From the NCBI RefSeq assembly GCF_013375035.1, contig NZ_CP056032.1, positions 3,390,001 through 3,454,000 of the forward strand: a stretch of DNA of 64,000 bases. Reading direction: 5' to 3'. This DNA is from Spirosoma sp. KUDC1026. GTDB lineage: Bacteria; Bacteroidota; Bacteroidia; Cytophagales; Spirosomataceae. The position numbers were made by a program, and so were the translations under genes. A model generated the notes under the pieces. That model made no database searches and was not told the DNA's origin. It worked only from the letters and a program-made list of their open reading frames with translations. Shown in pieces: positions 8,946 through 17,888 of the stretch (within the stretch, counting starts at the first letter, position 1; every line of letters starts with the position of its first letter).

Positions 8946-10004
8946 CTAGTGCTGTGACTGCCAGCCCTGGACCGTGGTGCCGCCGAAGATGGATTTGTTG
9001 ATTCCGGGCGTGAAAATCGGGTAGGGGAAGGCAGGTTCGAGCGCACTGGCTTCGTTTAAAATCTGTACCTGTTCGGACGAAAGCTGAATGGCCAGGGAGG
9101 CCAGATTGTCGTGTAACTGCTCCAGTTTGCTGGCTCCCAGAATAAGCGACGTAATGCTAGGCTGCGCCGAGGCCCAGGCCAGTGCAACCTGAGCCAGCGG
9201 GTAATTGGCTTGTCCAGCTACTGTTTGCAAGGCGTCAAGAATACGCCAGTTGCGGTCGGTGAATTTTTGGTTGCCAAACGGATTGGCCCCACTGAGCCGT
9301 CCTTCCCCGGATGCGCCTTCTTGCTCCCGTTTGTACTTACCGGCCAGGAAGCCAGCTGCCAGCGGACTCCAGGGCGTAACACCGAGACCACATTCCCGGG
9401 CGGCAGGCAGGTGCTCCCGCTCAATGCTACGTTCAACAAGCGAATATTCGAGCTGCATGGCAATCGGGCCCGGTATGTTGTACGCCGACGCCAGCGTGGC
9501 TGCTTTGGCTGCGTACCAGGCGGGAATATCCGAAAAACCGAAGTAGCGGATTTTGCCGGCCCGAACCAGGTCGCCGAGCGTTTGCAACACTTCTTCGATG
9601 GGGGTAACCATATCCCAGACATGCAGCCAGTACAGATCGACATAATCCGTCTGTAACCGACGTAACGATTTATCCAGCGCCTGGTAAATGTGCTTGCGTC
9701 CGTTACCGCTTGCGTGGGGGTTTCCCGGCTGCGTGTTGAAACTGAATTTGGTGGCCAATACGAGCTGGTCGCGTAAATTACGTTCGGCCATATACCGGCC
9801 TACCAGCTCTTCGCTACGGCCCTGCGCATAGACATCGGCGGTGTCGATGAAGTTGCCGCCGGCATCCACATAGGCGTTGAAAATATCGCGGGAAACATCG
9901 TCGGATGAGCCCCAGCGCGGGGTGCCGAACGTCATGGTACCCAGGCAAAGCGGACTAACAACCAGACCCGAGCGGCCAAGCGTGCGAAAATCGGAGAGTG
10001 TCAT
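8946..10004 (-). CDS. aldo/keto reductase
   Basis: 352 residues from the ATG at 10004, where the conserved sequence (LGRSGLVVSPLCLGTMTFG) begins; an upstream in-frame start would add 13 non-conserved residues. The tetrad is Asp54, Tyr59 (IDTADVYAQG), Lys86 and His128 (LYWLHVWD). It belongs to the same broad subgroup as YajO-like enzymes. NADPH-dependent carbonyl reduction is expected, with unknown substrate. It is the second of five aldo/keto reductases in the region. Confidence 0.9.
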   Translation of the reverse strand: MTLSDFRTLGRSGLVVSPLCLGTMTFGTPRWGSSDDVSRDIFNAYVDAGGNFIDTADVYAQGRSEELVGRYMAERNLRDQLVLATKFSFNTQPGNPHASGNGRKHIYQALDKSLRRLQTDYVDLYWLHVWDMVTPIEEVLQTLGDLVRAGKIRYFGFSDIPAWYAAKAATLASAYNIPGPIAMQLEYSLVERSIEREHLPAARECGLGVTPWSPLAAGFLAGKYKREQEGASGEGRLSGANPFGNQKFTDRNWRILDALQTVAGQANYPLAQVALAWASAQPSITSLILGASKLEQLHDNLASLAIQLSSEQVQILNEASALEPAFPYPIFTPGINKSIFGGTTVQGWQSQH

Positions 10005-10152
10005 AACGAACTGTTGTTTGATGGTAACGAATTTAACAGACAAAGGTCTATCGCCTGCATTCGTTCAGCCTATACAAACTGCCGTTTCTACAACACAAAA
10101 CGAGGAACTTCGATATGCTGAAAGTCGATTTTCGTGCGATCCGCTGTGACGA

Positions 10153-11346
10153 TTAGTCGAATCGCTTCACCCGGTAAACCAGGGCAACGATGACCAGCAG
10201 CAGGGCTAGGAAGCCCAGCGCGGTGGATAAGGAAAACTGTTCGGCGATAAAGCCCAGTAAAGCCGGTCCCGTCAACAGACCTGTGTAACCAATGGTCGTG
10301 ATCGCCGACAGACTAACGGTTGGGGAGACGTCGGGTAGTTTTCCGGCCGCGCTAAAAAACACCGGTACAATGTTCGCTGCGCCAAAGCCCAGCAGCACAA
10401 AACCAAGTAATGCACCGTATACCCAGGGGCTCAGGATCGCGATAAGCAGACCCAGGGACCCCAGCAAACTACCACCCACCACGACGGTCTTGCTGTTCAG
10501 TCGGGCGACCAACTTATCACCAACGAGCCGCATTGTTGCCATAGCAACGGAGAAAGCAGCGTAACCCAGTCCGGCAAGCTCCGGCTCAATTCCTTTTACG
10601 TCCCGCAGAAAAATGGCGCTCCAGTCGAGAACGGCCCCTTCTGCCAGGAAAATAGCAAAACACATGACTCCCAGAAAAAGAACGCTGCTCTGTAACCAAC
10701 CGAATCGCTGCTTCCCCGGCGTTGGCTGCTCCGCCACGATCGCAAACCTAGCCGCCACTTGTCGCTCTGTATCGGCCGGGAACAAGTATCGGTACTGGGT
10801 GATCGCGATAAGGATCATCAGCGCGGCAATGCTGCTGATGGCATAAAGGGGATTAAGCCCCAACTTGATCAAAAAGCCCAAACCAAGGGAGCCGAATAAG
10901 CCGCCCACGCTGAAGAGTCCGTGTAAGGACGACATGATGGGTTTGTCGTATAAATTCTGCACCTGTACACCGTGAGCGTTCATAGCTACGTCAACCGCAC
11001 CAACGCCCGAACCGAAGATAAACAGAGCTACCGCCATTGGAATTGTGGAAGAAAGCAGCAACAACAACGGCAGCGCAAGCGCCATGATTAGTACGGCACC
11101 AGCGATGACGACGCAGCTCCCGAAACGACCAACCAGCCAGCCTGAGGTAGGCATCATCACCATGGCTCCTGCCCCCAGCATCAGTAATAAAAAGCCCAGA
11201 TCAGCGTCGTTCAGGGCGAGCCGGTCTTTGGCGTAAGGGACCATAGGTGCCCAACTGGCCATGCCCAGCCCGCAAACAAAGAAAATCAGCTGGGTAGCCA
11301 GGCGCGCCTTCGACGCGTTGATTGGTAATGATGTTGTTGTCATCAT
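10153..11346 (-). CDS. MFS transporter, YbjJ-like
   Basis: 397 residues from the first of two tandem ATG codons; the longer frame upstream lacks family similarity. Twelve hydrophobic segments are visible. The segments LGMASWAPMVPYAKD, MPTSGWLVGRFG and GSGVGAVDVAMNAHGVQ fit the YbjJ branch of the major facilitator superfamily, inner-membrane transporters of uncertain substrate. Its cytoplasmic loop (about 205-215) is unusually short. It follows no gene closely and may be an exporter for products of the surrounding reductase region; that is only inferred from location. Confidence 0.85.
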   Translation of the reverse strand: MMTTTSLPINASKARLATQLIFFVCGLGMASWAPMVPYAKDRLALNDADLGFLLLMLGAGAMVMMPTSGWLVGRFGSCVVIAGAVLIMALALPLLLLLSSTIPMAVALFIFGSGVGAVDVAMNAHGVQVQNLYDKPIMSSLHGLFSVGGLFGSLGLGFLIKLGLNPLYAISSIAALMILIAITQYRYLFPADTERQVAARFAIVAEQPTPGKQRFGWLQSSVLFLGVMCFAIFLAEGAVLDWSAIFLRDVKGIEPELAGLGYAAFSVAMATMRLVGDKLVARLNSKTVVVGGSLLGSLGLLIAILSPWVYGALLGFVLLGFGAANIVPVFFSAAGKLPDVSPTVSLSAITTIGYTGLLTGPALLGFIAEQFSLSTALGFLALLLVIVALVYRVKRFD

Positions 11347-11558
11347 AAAGCAGGTTGAGGCTAAGATATAGGCTAGCGATAGATAGTCCCGATCTGGTCT
11401 GGTAAGTGTGTAAAACAAACGTACTGGATTTGACCGGTCCAACGAAATCAACCGTCGAAAACGCTGTCAGAAAAAAACGCTTGAAAATTGAAAATAGCTT
11501 TCTTTACTTTGAATAACAAAGTACTTTAAGTGGGTTTAATTTAATAAAGGCAAACGCC

Positions 11559-11849
11559 ATGATTACTCAGAACAAACGATTCGCTATCATCTTAGCCGCA
11601 GTTCCACTCCTGTTGCTTATTCCGTTCACCGCTATGCAGTTTACGCACGAAGTGAACTGGTCGCTGTTTGACTTTGTCGTTGCCGGCTTTTTGCTGCTGG
11701 GCACGGGTCTTCTGTGCGAAGTTGCTCTGAGATATACCCGGAAGGGGCAGTACCGGACGGTTATTCTGATAGCTATTCTGGTGGTATTCGCACTTGTCTG
11801 GATCGAGTTGGCCGTCGGTATTTTTGGAACGCCATTCGCTGGAAATTGA
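11559..11849 (+). CDS. small three-span membrane protein
   Basis: 96 residues with three hydrophobic helices (about 8-27, 35-58 and 68-88) and short loops, one carrying RYTRKGQYR. It has a TTTG-rich upstream sequence and an ATG start. No domain is recognised with certainty, although short proteins with NWSLFDFVVAG-type segments are common in Bacteroidota. It is divergent from the MFS gene. A real gene is likely; function is unknown. Confidence 0.65.
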   Translation: MITQNKRFAIILAAVPLLLLIPFTAMQFTHEVNWSLFDFVVAGFLLLGTGLLCEVALRYTRKGQYRTVILIAILVVFALVWIELAVGIFGTPFAGN

Positions 11850-12037
11850 GTGCTGTTAATGACCTCAGGACGGTATGATTAGTGACTCTTCCATCCTGAG
11901 CAAAGAACGCCGAGGAACGTAGTGACCCTAACGAAAATGTGGCTTGAGCGAACTTCGTCAACTTTGGCCAAGCCAGTACGGGCGGTTGGTTGGAAAGATT
12001 GACCGCACGCTACGCCGAAGCGGGCTAGCGTGCTACG
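11850..12037. other. intergenic stretch with two hairpins
   Basis: No gene is seen here. A weak hairpin (CTCAGGA at 11861 against TCCTGAG near 11892) follows the small membrane gene and may terminate it; its sequence recalls degraded members of the dispersed GTCATCCTGA-type repeats. A second hairpin starts at 11999 and is listed separately. Confidence 0.5.
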
Positions 12038-12041
12038 TCAA
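11999..12041 (-). terminator. hairpin terminator beside helicase-like remnant
   Basis: Arms TTGACCGCACGCTA and TAGCGTGCTACGTCAA pair with small bulges and a GC-rich inner stem. On the minus strand it overlaps the stop codon of the short 12038-12166 frame. Confidence 0.5.
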
Positions 12042-12166
12042 TTTTGTATCTCTTTCAGTTTCTCCAAGCCGATTCGAATACTGGTCCGGGCAGCTTCCTG
12101 CATCGGGTTCAGCGCCGAAATACCCAGATTGTTCAGTAGCTGGTCTTGTTGTTGCGTTGCGGTCAT
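12038..12166 (-). pseudogene. 42-residue frame resembling the N-terminus of a DEAD-box helicase
   Basis: The frame MTATQQQDQLLNNLGISAL continues with NPMQEAARTSI and stops 15 residues later. LGI-x-x-LNPMQ-x-A resembles the Q-motif region that opens DEAD/DEAH helicases, but the ATP-binding domain is absent. It may be the relic of a deleted helicase or a small protein of its own. The resemblance is short, so this is tentative. Confidence 0.3.
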
Positions 12167-12178
12167 GCGTCAAAAATA

Positions 12179-12226
12179 CGCCAAATAGCTGGGTACGCCG
12201 TTGTCGGGTTCACCAGCTATTTGGCG
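12179..12226 (-). terminator. hairpin terminator after aldo/keto reductase
   Basis: Two perfect 14-base arms, CGCCAAATAGCTGG and CCAGCTATTTGGCG, flank a 20-base loop just after the stop of the reductase at 12235. Confidence 0.75.
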
Positions 12227-12234
12227 TAGATAGA

Positions 12235-13086
12235 CTAAAACGAAATGGTATCCGGGTTCAGCCCCGAGCCGCCGATGTAAGGCAACTGATTGATCGTCTG
12301 CATGTCGGCATCCGTCAGCGTGAAGTCCAGCACGTCGAGGTTTTCGCGGATACGTTCGGGCGTTACCGACTTGGGCAGGGGCAGCGTTCCGTTCTGCAAA
12401 CACCAGCGGATACATACCTGCGCCACCGATTTGCCGTAGTTGCTGGCGATGCCGGTCAGCGTTTCGTCGTCCAGCATCTTGCCCGTTCCCAGTGGCGACC
12501 AGGCCTGAACCAGAATGTCGTGGGCATTGCAATAGTCGACGGACTCGGCTTGTAGCTGACCGGGGTGATACTCAATCTGATTAACCATGGGCGTAACCGT
12601 TGCCGTTTTGGCCAGCGCGTCGAGGTGATGGGGCAGGAAGTTACTGACACCAATCGCCTTGATCCGACCATCGTTGTACAGTTTCTCAAACGCCCGCCAT
12701 GTATCAGCATTGATCGTTTCCCGGTCGCTGAACTGCTTGGCATTGGCGGGCCAGTGAATCAGGTACAGGTCGAGGTAATCGAGGCCCAGCTTGTTCATCG
12801 ACTGATCGAAGGCCTTTAACGTCGTGTCGTAGCCCCGTTGCGTGTTCCAGAGTTTGGTAGTGATGAACAGTTCCGACCGGTCGATACCACTATCGGCGAT
12901 AGCCTGCCCGATACTGGCTTCGTTGCCATACGCGGCTGCCGTATCGATGTGTCGGTAACCGGCTTCGAGCGCAACCTGCACAGATCGAATCGCCGTGTCG
13001 CCATCGGGTGTTTGCCAGGTGCCGAAGCCAATTTGCGGGATAGTGACGCCGTTGCTGAGGGTGTACGTGGGGATTGTCGTATTCAT
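12235..13086 (-). CDS. aldo/keto reductase, 2,5-diketogluconate reductase type
   Basis: 283 residues, the compact AKR3/AKR5 type (DkgA/prostaglandin F synthase-like), distinct from the other four reductases here. The tetrad is Asp48, Tyr53 (HIDTAAAYGNE), Lys78 (TTKLW) and His111 (YLIHWP). NADPH contacts are in LPKSVTPERIREN. It reduces small aldehydes, methylglyoxal or keto acids in related bacteria; the substrate here is not known. The alcohol dehydrogenase gene upstream on the same strand is separated by a palindromic repeat. Confidence 0.93.
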   Translation of the reverse strand: MNTTIPTYTLSNGVTIPQIGFGTWQTPDGDTAIRSVQVALEAGYRHIDTAAAYGNEASIGQAIADSGIDRSELFITTKLWNTQRGYDTTLKAFDQSMNKLGLDYLDLYLIHWPANAKQFSDRETINADTWRAFEKLYNDGRIKAIGVSNFLPHHLDALAKTATVTPMVNQIEYHPGQLQAESVDYCNAHDILVQAWSPLGTGKMLDDETLTGIASNYGKSVAQVCIRWCLQNGTLPLPKSVTPERIRENLDVLDFTLTDADMQTINQLPYIGGSGLNPDTISF

Positions 13087-13127
13087 AAGGAGCCTGTTTG
13101 TTTGGTGGCTTAAAAAAGGAGTCTCTT

Positions 13128-13197
13128 TACCCCTAAATCCCCTTCAGGGGACTTGGTCCATGCGCTAGTAAAGTCCCCTTCAGGGGATTTAGGGGTA
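13128..13197. repeat. palindromic repeat, family B copy 1
   Basis: Arms of 27 bases (13128-13154 and 13171-13197) beginning TACCCCTAAATCCCC are inverted copies except at a central four-base block, around a 16-base loop. The same sequence occurs at 27761-27990. It is a dispersed intergenic palindrome that can fold as a stem-loop in RNA on either strand. Confidence 0.85.
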
Positions 13198-13284
13198 GAT
13201 AAGCGTTACTTAAAAGCTAGTCTGCTTGAAATTCTGAAAACTCCTGCAAGGTTATCCCGGCAGCGGTCGCCGGGGATGGGGCCA

Positions 13285-14328
13285 CTACAACGTCTTCATA
13301 TCGATCACAAACCGGTAGCGAACGTCGCCTTTGAGCATGCGTTCGTAGGCGGTTTCGATATCTTTCATATCGATCAGTTCGATGTCGGACGTGATGTTAT
13401 GTTCGGCGCAGTAGTCGAGCATTTCCTGCGTTTCGGGCAGCCCGCCAATCATCGATCCGGCCAGGCTCTTGCGGCCCGGAATCAGACTGAACGCAACGAT
13501 TTGTGATGGCGTCGGGGGGGCACCCACGCAGATGTGTACGCCGTCGGTTTTCAGCATGCCCAGATACATGTTATAGTCGTGGGCGGCCGATACGGAGTCG
13601 ATGATGAAGTCGAAATAGCCCTGAACACCCTTGAGCTGCTCCGGATCTTTGGTCACCACGAACTTGTGGGCGCCGAGCCGTTTGGCATCTTCTTCCTTAC
13701 CGGGCGACGTGCTCAGTACCGTGACTTCGGCACCGAATGAGGCCGCAAACTTAACGGCCATATGCCCCAGACCACCCAGACCCAGTACGGCTACCTTGTG
13801 GCCTTTACCCACCTTCCAGTGGCGCAGGGGCGAATAGGTCGTGATACCGGCGCACAGCAGTGGGGCTACGGCCGCCAGATCGAGCCGCTCGTCGACATGC
13901 AGCACGAAGGCTTCATCGACAACAATGACGTTGGAGTAACCGCCGTAGGTCGGCGTCTTGTGGTCCTGCTCGGTACCATTATAGGTCTGCGAGTGGCCGT
14001 TGAGGCAGTACTGCTCCAGACCGTCGGAACAGTTTTCGCAGTGGCGGCACGAATCGACCAGACAGCCGACGCCCGCCAGATCGCCTACTTTGAACTTGCT
14101 GACGTCGCTACCGACGGCCGTTACGCGCCCGACGATTTCATGGCCGGGCACCATCGGAAAAATGGAGCCACCCCATTCGTCGCGAACCTGGTGGAGATCG
14201 GAGTGGCACACGCCACAGTACAAAATGTCGAACTGTACATCGTGCGGACCGGGTTCGCGCCGGTCGAAAGAAAAGGGCCCCAGGGGTGTCTTGGGATCCT
14301 GCGCGGCATAGCCTTTTGCGGCAATCAT
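13285..14328 (-). CDS. zinc-dependent alcohol dehydrogenase (YahK/cinnamyl-alcohol-dehydrogenase type)
   Basis: 347 residues from the ATG at 14328, where the conserved AAKGYAAQD begins. This is a medium-chain NADPH-dependent aldehyde reductase. Catalytic zinc ligands are seen in CGVCHSD and GHEIVG, the structural zinc site in CRHCENCSDGLEQYC, and the nucleotide-binding motif in GLGGLGHMAVKFA. Related YahK enzymes reduce a broad range of aldehydes. It fits the carbonyl-detoxification theme of the region. The HxlR gene upstream is on the same strand, 97 bases away, but has its own divergent partner. Confidence 0.92.
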   Translation of the reverse strand: MIAAKGYAAQDPKTPLGPFSFDRREPGPHDVQFDILYCGVCHSDLHQVRDEWGGSIFPMVPGHEIVGRVTAVGSDVSKFKVGDLAGVGCLVDSCRHCENCSDGLEQYCLNGHSQTYNGTEQDHKTPTYGGYSNVIVVDEAFVLHVDERLDLAAVAPLLCAGITTYSPLRHWKVGKGHKVAVLGLGGLGHMAVKFAASFGAEVTVLSTSPGKEEDAKRLGAHKFVVTKDPEQLKGVQGYFDFIIDSVSAAHDYNMYLGMLKTDGVHICVGAPPTPSQIVAFSLIPGRKSLAGSMIGGLPETQEMLDYCAEHNITSDIELIDMKDIETAYERMLKGDVRYRFVIDMKTL

Positions 14329-14425
14329 AGCTGGTTGGGTATTTAGTGGTAAAACCATCTAGTCAACCAGACTTTACCAGTAAGCGTTTAGAACTAAGTA
14401 CAGAGAAACGTTAATGAGCTGGCGG

Positions 14426-14833
14426 TCAGACGGTCAACGTTTCTGCTTCGGGCACCATGTCAACCGGGTGGTCGGCCAGAATACGCCGGCGGTGATTGAG
14501 CCCCCAGCTCGCCATTTCCTCGATGATTTTTTCCAGCGTCCGGCCGTAGTCGGTTAGCTTGTACGAAACCGTTACGGGTTTGGTATCGTGTACCGTACGA
14601 ATCACCAGTTCGTTATCTTCCAGTTCTTTCAGCACCTGCGACAGCATCTTGGCCCCGATACCATCGACAATGCGCTGCAGCTCACCGAAGCGACATTCAC
14701 CCAGAAAATTCAGTGAGCTGATGACGGCTATGCGCCATTTGCCGCTGACCAGGTCAAGTGTGTCGTAGATAGCACGCAGCTGCTCATGGCAGTGAGGGGT
14801 GAATCGAAACTCGTCGGGGTTTTTCTGGCTCAT
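14426..14833 (-). CDS. HxlR/DUF24 family redox-type regulator
   Basis: 135 residues with the HxlR winged-helix core: LVSGKWRIAVISSLN, CRFGELQRIVDGIGAKMLSQVLKELE and YKLTDYGRTL. It diverges from a QorB-like gene, the same arrangement as QorR/QorB-type pairs in other bacteria, where the regulator responds to thiol-active electrophiles through a cysteine. Cys19 or so (PHCHEQL) lies in the usual sensor region and Cys48 follows. Repression of the divergent quinone reductase and itself is inferred from the shared operator region. Confidence 0.88.
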   Translation of the reverse strand: MSQKNPDEFRFTPHCHEQLRAIYDTLDLVSGKWRIAVISSLNFLGECRFGELQRIVDGIGAKMLSQVLKELEDNELVIRTVHDTKPVTVSYKLTDYGRTLEKIIEEMASWGLNHRRRILADHPVDMVPEAETLTV

Positions 14834-14853
14834 AAATTAGGTACTTTCTCGGG

Positions 14854-14892
14854 GGAAACTACTTTACTTTTGGAAACTACTTTCAAAAGTAA
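14854..14892. promoter_or_regulatory. probable HxlR operator with divergent promoter boxes
   Basis: The sequence TTACTTTTG (14864-14872) and its exact inverse CAAAAGTAA (14884-14892) form a dyad with an 11-base spacer. GGAAACTACTTT occurs twice with an 18-base period (14854 and 14872). Each dyad arm contains TACTTTTG, which fits the Bacteroidota -7 box TAnnTTTG, one facing each gene. A repressor dimer bound here would cover both promoters. The site was found by eye. Confidence 0.6.
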
Positions 14893-15015
14893 ACCAAAGA
14901 TAAGTCCTTTGTGACATAAAAAGAAACGGCGCGTTGCCAGCCGGTTGAATGGTCTCAGACTAACACCGGTAAAAGCGTCGCTGTCGTATCGTCAAACCAG
15001 TTAACTACAATTACC

Positions 15016-15882
15016 ATGATTCTTGTAACCGGAGCTACCGGCCATCTAGGCGGTGCCGTCGTTGATTTTCTCCTGAAAAAAGTAGCGGCCGATCAGGTGG
15101 CCGTGCTGGTGCGCGACGCCAGCAAAGCCGCTGATCTGCAACGTAAGGGTGTTAGCGTACGCGTGGGCAACTACCACGATTATGCGTCGCTGGTGCAGGC
15201 GTTTCAGGGCGTCGACACCGTATTGCTGGTATCGACGAGCGATTTGAACGATCGTGTCGGGCAGCACCTGAACGTGATCAATGCCGCCAAGGAAGCGGGC
15301 GTAACGCGGGTTGCTTATACCGGCGTGACCATGCAGCACCTCGATCAGTCGCCGTTGAAGGATTTCATGGGCGACCATTTCACAACGGAGGAAAACCTGA
15401 AGAACTCGGGTCTGAACTACATTTTCCTGCGCGATGGACTGTATAGCGACGTGCTCCCTCAGTTCTTCGGGCCGCACGTATTGGAAACGGGCATTTTCCT
15501 GCCGGCCGGGCAGGGGCGGGTGCCGTTTGCTACCCGGCTGGATATGGCCGAAGCCGCTGCCAACGTCTTGGCGGGTGAGGGGCACGACAACCAGACCTAT
15601 GAACTTGTCAATACGGAAAGCTGGTCGATGGCTGATGCGGCCGCGCTGCTGTCGGAACTGGCGGGAAAGAATGTCGCCTACACCGATGCGCCCAACAACG
15701 TATTCACTGATGTGATGAAGAAAGCGGGCGTACCGGAAGGGGGTATCGGTTTCGTGATCGGGTTTGCCAACGCCATCGGTAAGAACGACTTCGACATGCC
15801 CGGTACGACGCTGGAACAACTGCTTGGCCGCAAACCGACGTCGCTGAAAGACTATTTGCAGGCTACGTACTTCGCGGGCTAA
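15016..15882 (+). CDS. QorB-like NAD(P)H:quinone oxidoreductase
   Basis: 288 residues, an NmrA-type atypical short-chain reductase close in length to E. coli QorB (286). The N-terminal Rossmann motif GATGHLGG binds NADPH. Further family segments are VLLVSTSDLN and FLRDGLYSDVLPQF. It reduces quinones and protects against reactive quinone species in the cytoplasm. It diverges from the HxlR regulator across an apparent shared operator. The assignment is good; the natural substrate is not known. Confidence 0.88.
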   Translation: MILVTGATGHLGGAVVDFLLKKVAADQVAVLVRDASKAADLQRKGVSVRVGNYHDYASLVQAFQGVDTVLLVSTSDLNDRVGQHLNVINAAKEAGVTRVAYTGVTMQHLDQSPLKDFMGDHFTTEENLKNSGLNYIFLRDGLYSDVLPQFFGPHVLETGIFLPAGQGRVPFATRLDMAEAAANVLAGEGHDNQTYELVNTESWSMADAAALLSELAGKNVAYTDAPNNVFTDVMKKAGVPEGGIGFVIGFANAIGKNDFDMPGTTLEQLLGRKPTSLKDYLQATYFAG

Positions 15883-16155
15883 CTAAGCTATTTCTATCGA
15901 ATAGTCTGATCCGGCCCCGGCTCTCAAAGCGAGCGTTTGGGGCTGGACCATTTACTAATCAGGACAATACGTTGGCAGGCAAATGCAGATAAGTGACAGA
16001 AGGGATGCGTTCAAACGCATCCCGAAGAAAGTTTCCCAGTCTGAAATAGGAAAACTAGCTAAGCGCTAAACGTTACGTCCGACGGGCGGGTGTGAGCTAA
16101 ATGTTGAGAATAAGTATCTTTCGGACCGTCAGCCTTATAATCAGGAGGCAGAAGG

Positions 16156-17772
16156 ATGCCGAATGCCGTCATCTGCTCATTACTGAACCACTTATCAATG
16201 CTATTGATTTCTGCAATCCGTAAACACGTTACTCGCTGGTTGCTGGCGGGTTCGCTTCCGCTACTCTTCTCTAGCTGCCAAACCGGTCTGTCAACCAGCT
16301 CATCGAGCAAATCGGTTTCTGATCCAATAATTACGATTCGCGTCGACCCGGCCAAAACGTACCAGACGATGGAACATTTCGGCGCGTCGGACGCCTGGGC
16401 CTGCCAATTTGTAGGGCAGTGGCCCGATGTCAAACGTAACGCCATTGCCGACCTGCTGTTCAGTCGTGACTTCCTCCCCAGCGGGCAGCCCAAAGGAATT
16501 GGTTTGTCGCTGTGGCGATTCAATATTGGAGCAGGCACGGCCGAGCAGGGTACAGACAGTGGCATTCGCGACGAGTGGCGCCGGGCCGAGTCGTTTTTGA
16601 ATCCTGACGGTACGTATAACTGGAACAAACAGGCTGGCCAGGTGTGGTTTCTACAGGCCGCCAAACAACGGGGCGTCGAGAATTTTCTAGCTTTTCCTAA
16701 CAGTCCACCGGTGGCGTACACCGCAAATGGCAAAGGCTACGCCAGCAATAAAATCCCCAATCTGAATCCCGATCAGTTCGACCGGTACGGTCACTATATG
16801 AGCAGTGTTCTGAAAGGGCTTCGCACCAAAACGGGGATTACGTTCAACTACATCAGCCCCGTCAACGAGCCGCAGTGGGACTGGAGCGACGGTGGGCAGG
16901 AAGGGAGTCCTTTTTACAACAACCAGATTGCCGGAATCACCCGTGCGCTGAGCAACGCCCTGCTAGTCGACCAGTTGCCTACGAAAATCAATGTAGCCGA
17001 AGCGGGGCAACTCGAATTTCTATACGCCGATCATAACCGTCAGGGTAAAGGTCAGCAAGCCAGGGCGTTCTTTGACAAGACTTCCCCTGACTATCTCGGC
17101 GACCTGCCCAACCTGACCCGGTCAATTTCTGCGCATAGTTACTTCACCACGTCGCCGTACGACAAGGCAGCTGATATCCGTAAAACAGTGCTCAATTCGC
17201 TAAACAAGACTCCTGGTTTAAGTTACTGGATGTCGGAATACTGCATTCTTGGCGACAACGGCGGGGAAATTAACGGGTCGGGAAAAGAATTGGGGATTGA
17301 CCCGGCACTTTACGTCGCGAAGGTGATCCACACCGATCTGGTCAACGCCAACGCATCGGCCTGGCACTGGTGGCTGGCGATTTCGCCATACAACTACAAA
17401 GACGGGCTGATTTATATCGACAAAAGCAAAACCGATGGTCGTTATCAGCCGTCGAAGATGCTGTGGGCACTGGGCCATTACAGCCGCTTTATTCGTCCGG
17501 GCGCAGTCCGGCTCGACGCGACGCCCGAGTCAGGCAACGGGCTGCTGGTGTCGGCCTACAAAAACACGGACAGTAAGCTGGTCATCGTTGCGATCAATCC
17601 CACTAACAACGATTTAGCCGTCAAACCTTCGTTACTGTCGGGTCGGCTTTCCAACGTTCGCCAATATGTTACGTCGGCCACAGCTGATTTAACGCCCGCG
17701 ACCCCCAACGCAAACAGGACGAGCATTCCCGCCAGGAGTATCGTTACGTTGGTGGGCGACCTAAACAGTTGA
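16156..17772 (+). CDS. secreted glycoside hydrolase family 30-like lipoprotein
   Basis: 538 residues. A signal ending in LPLLFSSC suggests a lipoprotein anchored after Cys41. The start at 16156 has an AGGAGG seven bases upstream; an alternative ATG at 16198 would give a more compact signal peptide. The body is a (beta/alpha)8 barrel plus beta-sandwich. The acid/base Glu lies in ISPVNEPQWDW and the nucleophile Glu in YWMSEYCIL, the GH30 pattern. Candidate activities are endo-beta-1,6-galactanase, glucanase or xylanase. There are no SusC/SusD partners nearby, so it is not in a classical polysaccharide utilisation locus. Confidence 0.85.
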   Translation: MPNAVICSLLNHLSMLLISAIRKHVTRWLLAGSLPLLFSSCQTGLSTSSSSKSVSDPIITIRVDPAKTYQTMEHFGASDAWACQFVGQWPDVKRNAIADLLFSRDFLPSGQPKGIGLSLWRFNIGAGTAEQGTDSGIRDEWRRAESFLNPDGTYNWNKQAGQVWFLQAAKQRGVENFLAFPNSPPVAYTANGKGYASNKIPNLNPDQFDRYGHYMSSVLKGLRTKTGITFNYISPVNEPQWDWSDGGQEGSPFYNNQIAGITRALSNALLVDQLPTKINVAEAGQLEFLYADHNRQGKGQQARAFFDKTSPDYLGDLPNLTRSISAHSYFTTSPYDKAADIRKTVLNSLNKTPGLSYWMSEYCILGDNGGEINGSGKELGIDPALYVAKVIHTDLVNANASAWHWWLAISPYNYKDGLIYIDKSKTDGRYQPSKMLWALGHYSRFIRPGAVRLDATPESGNGLLVSAYKNTDSKLVIVAINPTNNDLAVKPSLLSGRLSNVRQYVTSATADLTPATPNANRTSIPARSIVTLVGDLNS

Positions 17773-17799
17773 GCAACTTGTTGCTCAACTGTTTAGGTC
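17758..17799. terminator. 42-bp palindrome overlapping the GH30 stop codon
   Basis: Two perfect 20-base arms separated by TT. The left arm includes the last five codons and the TGA of the glycosidase gene, so the hairpin begins inside the coding region. Confidence 0.8.
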
Positions 17800-17888
17800 A
17801 AAGTTGGTCCGAGAGAAGTACGTAAAATGTCCTGTCCAACTTTCGTATCGGGTTCGGGTTTATAGATAAACAGTTAACTGCTACGACA

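Noticed and set aside
15046..15819. 257-codon antisense frame within the qorB-like gene
   Set aside because: Shadow frame; the plus-strand product has a clear Rossmann motif and family length.
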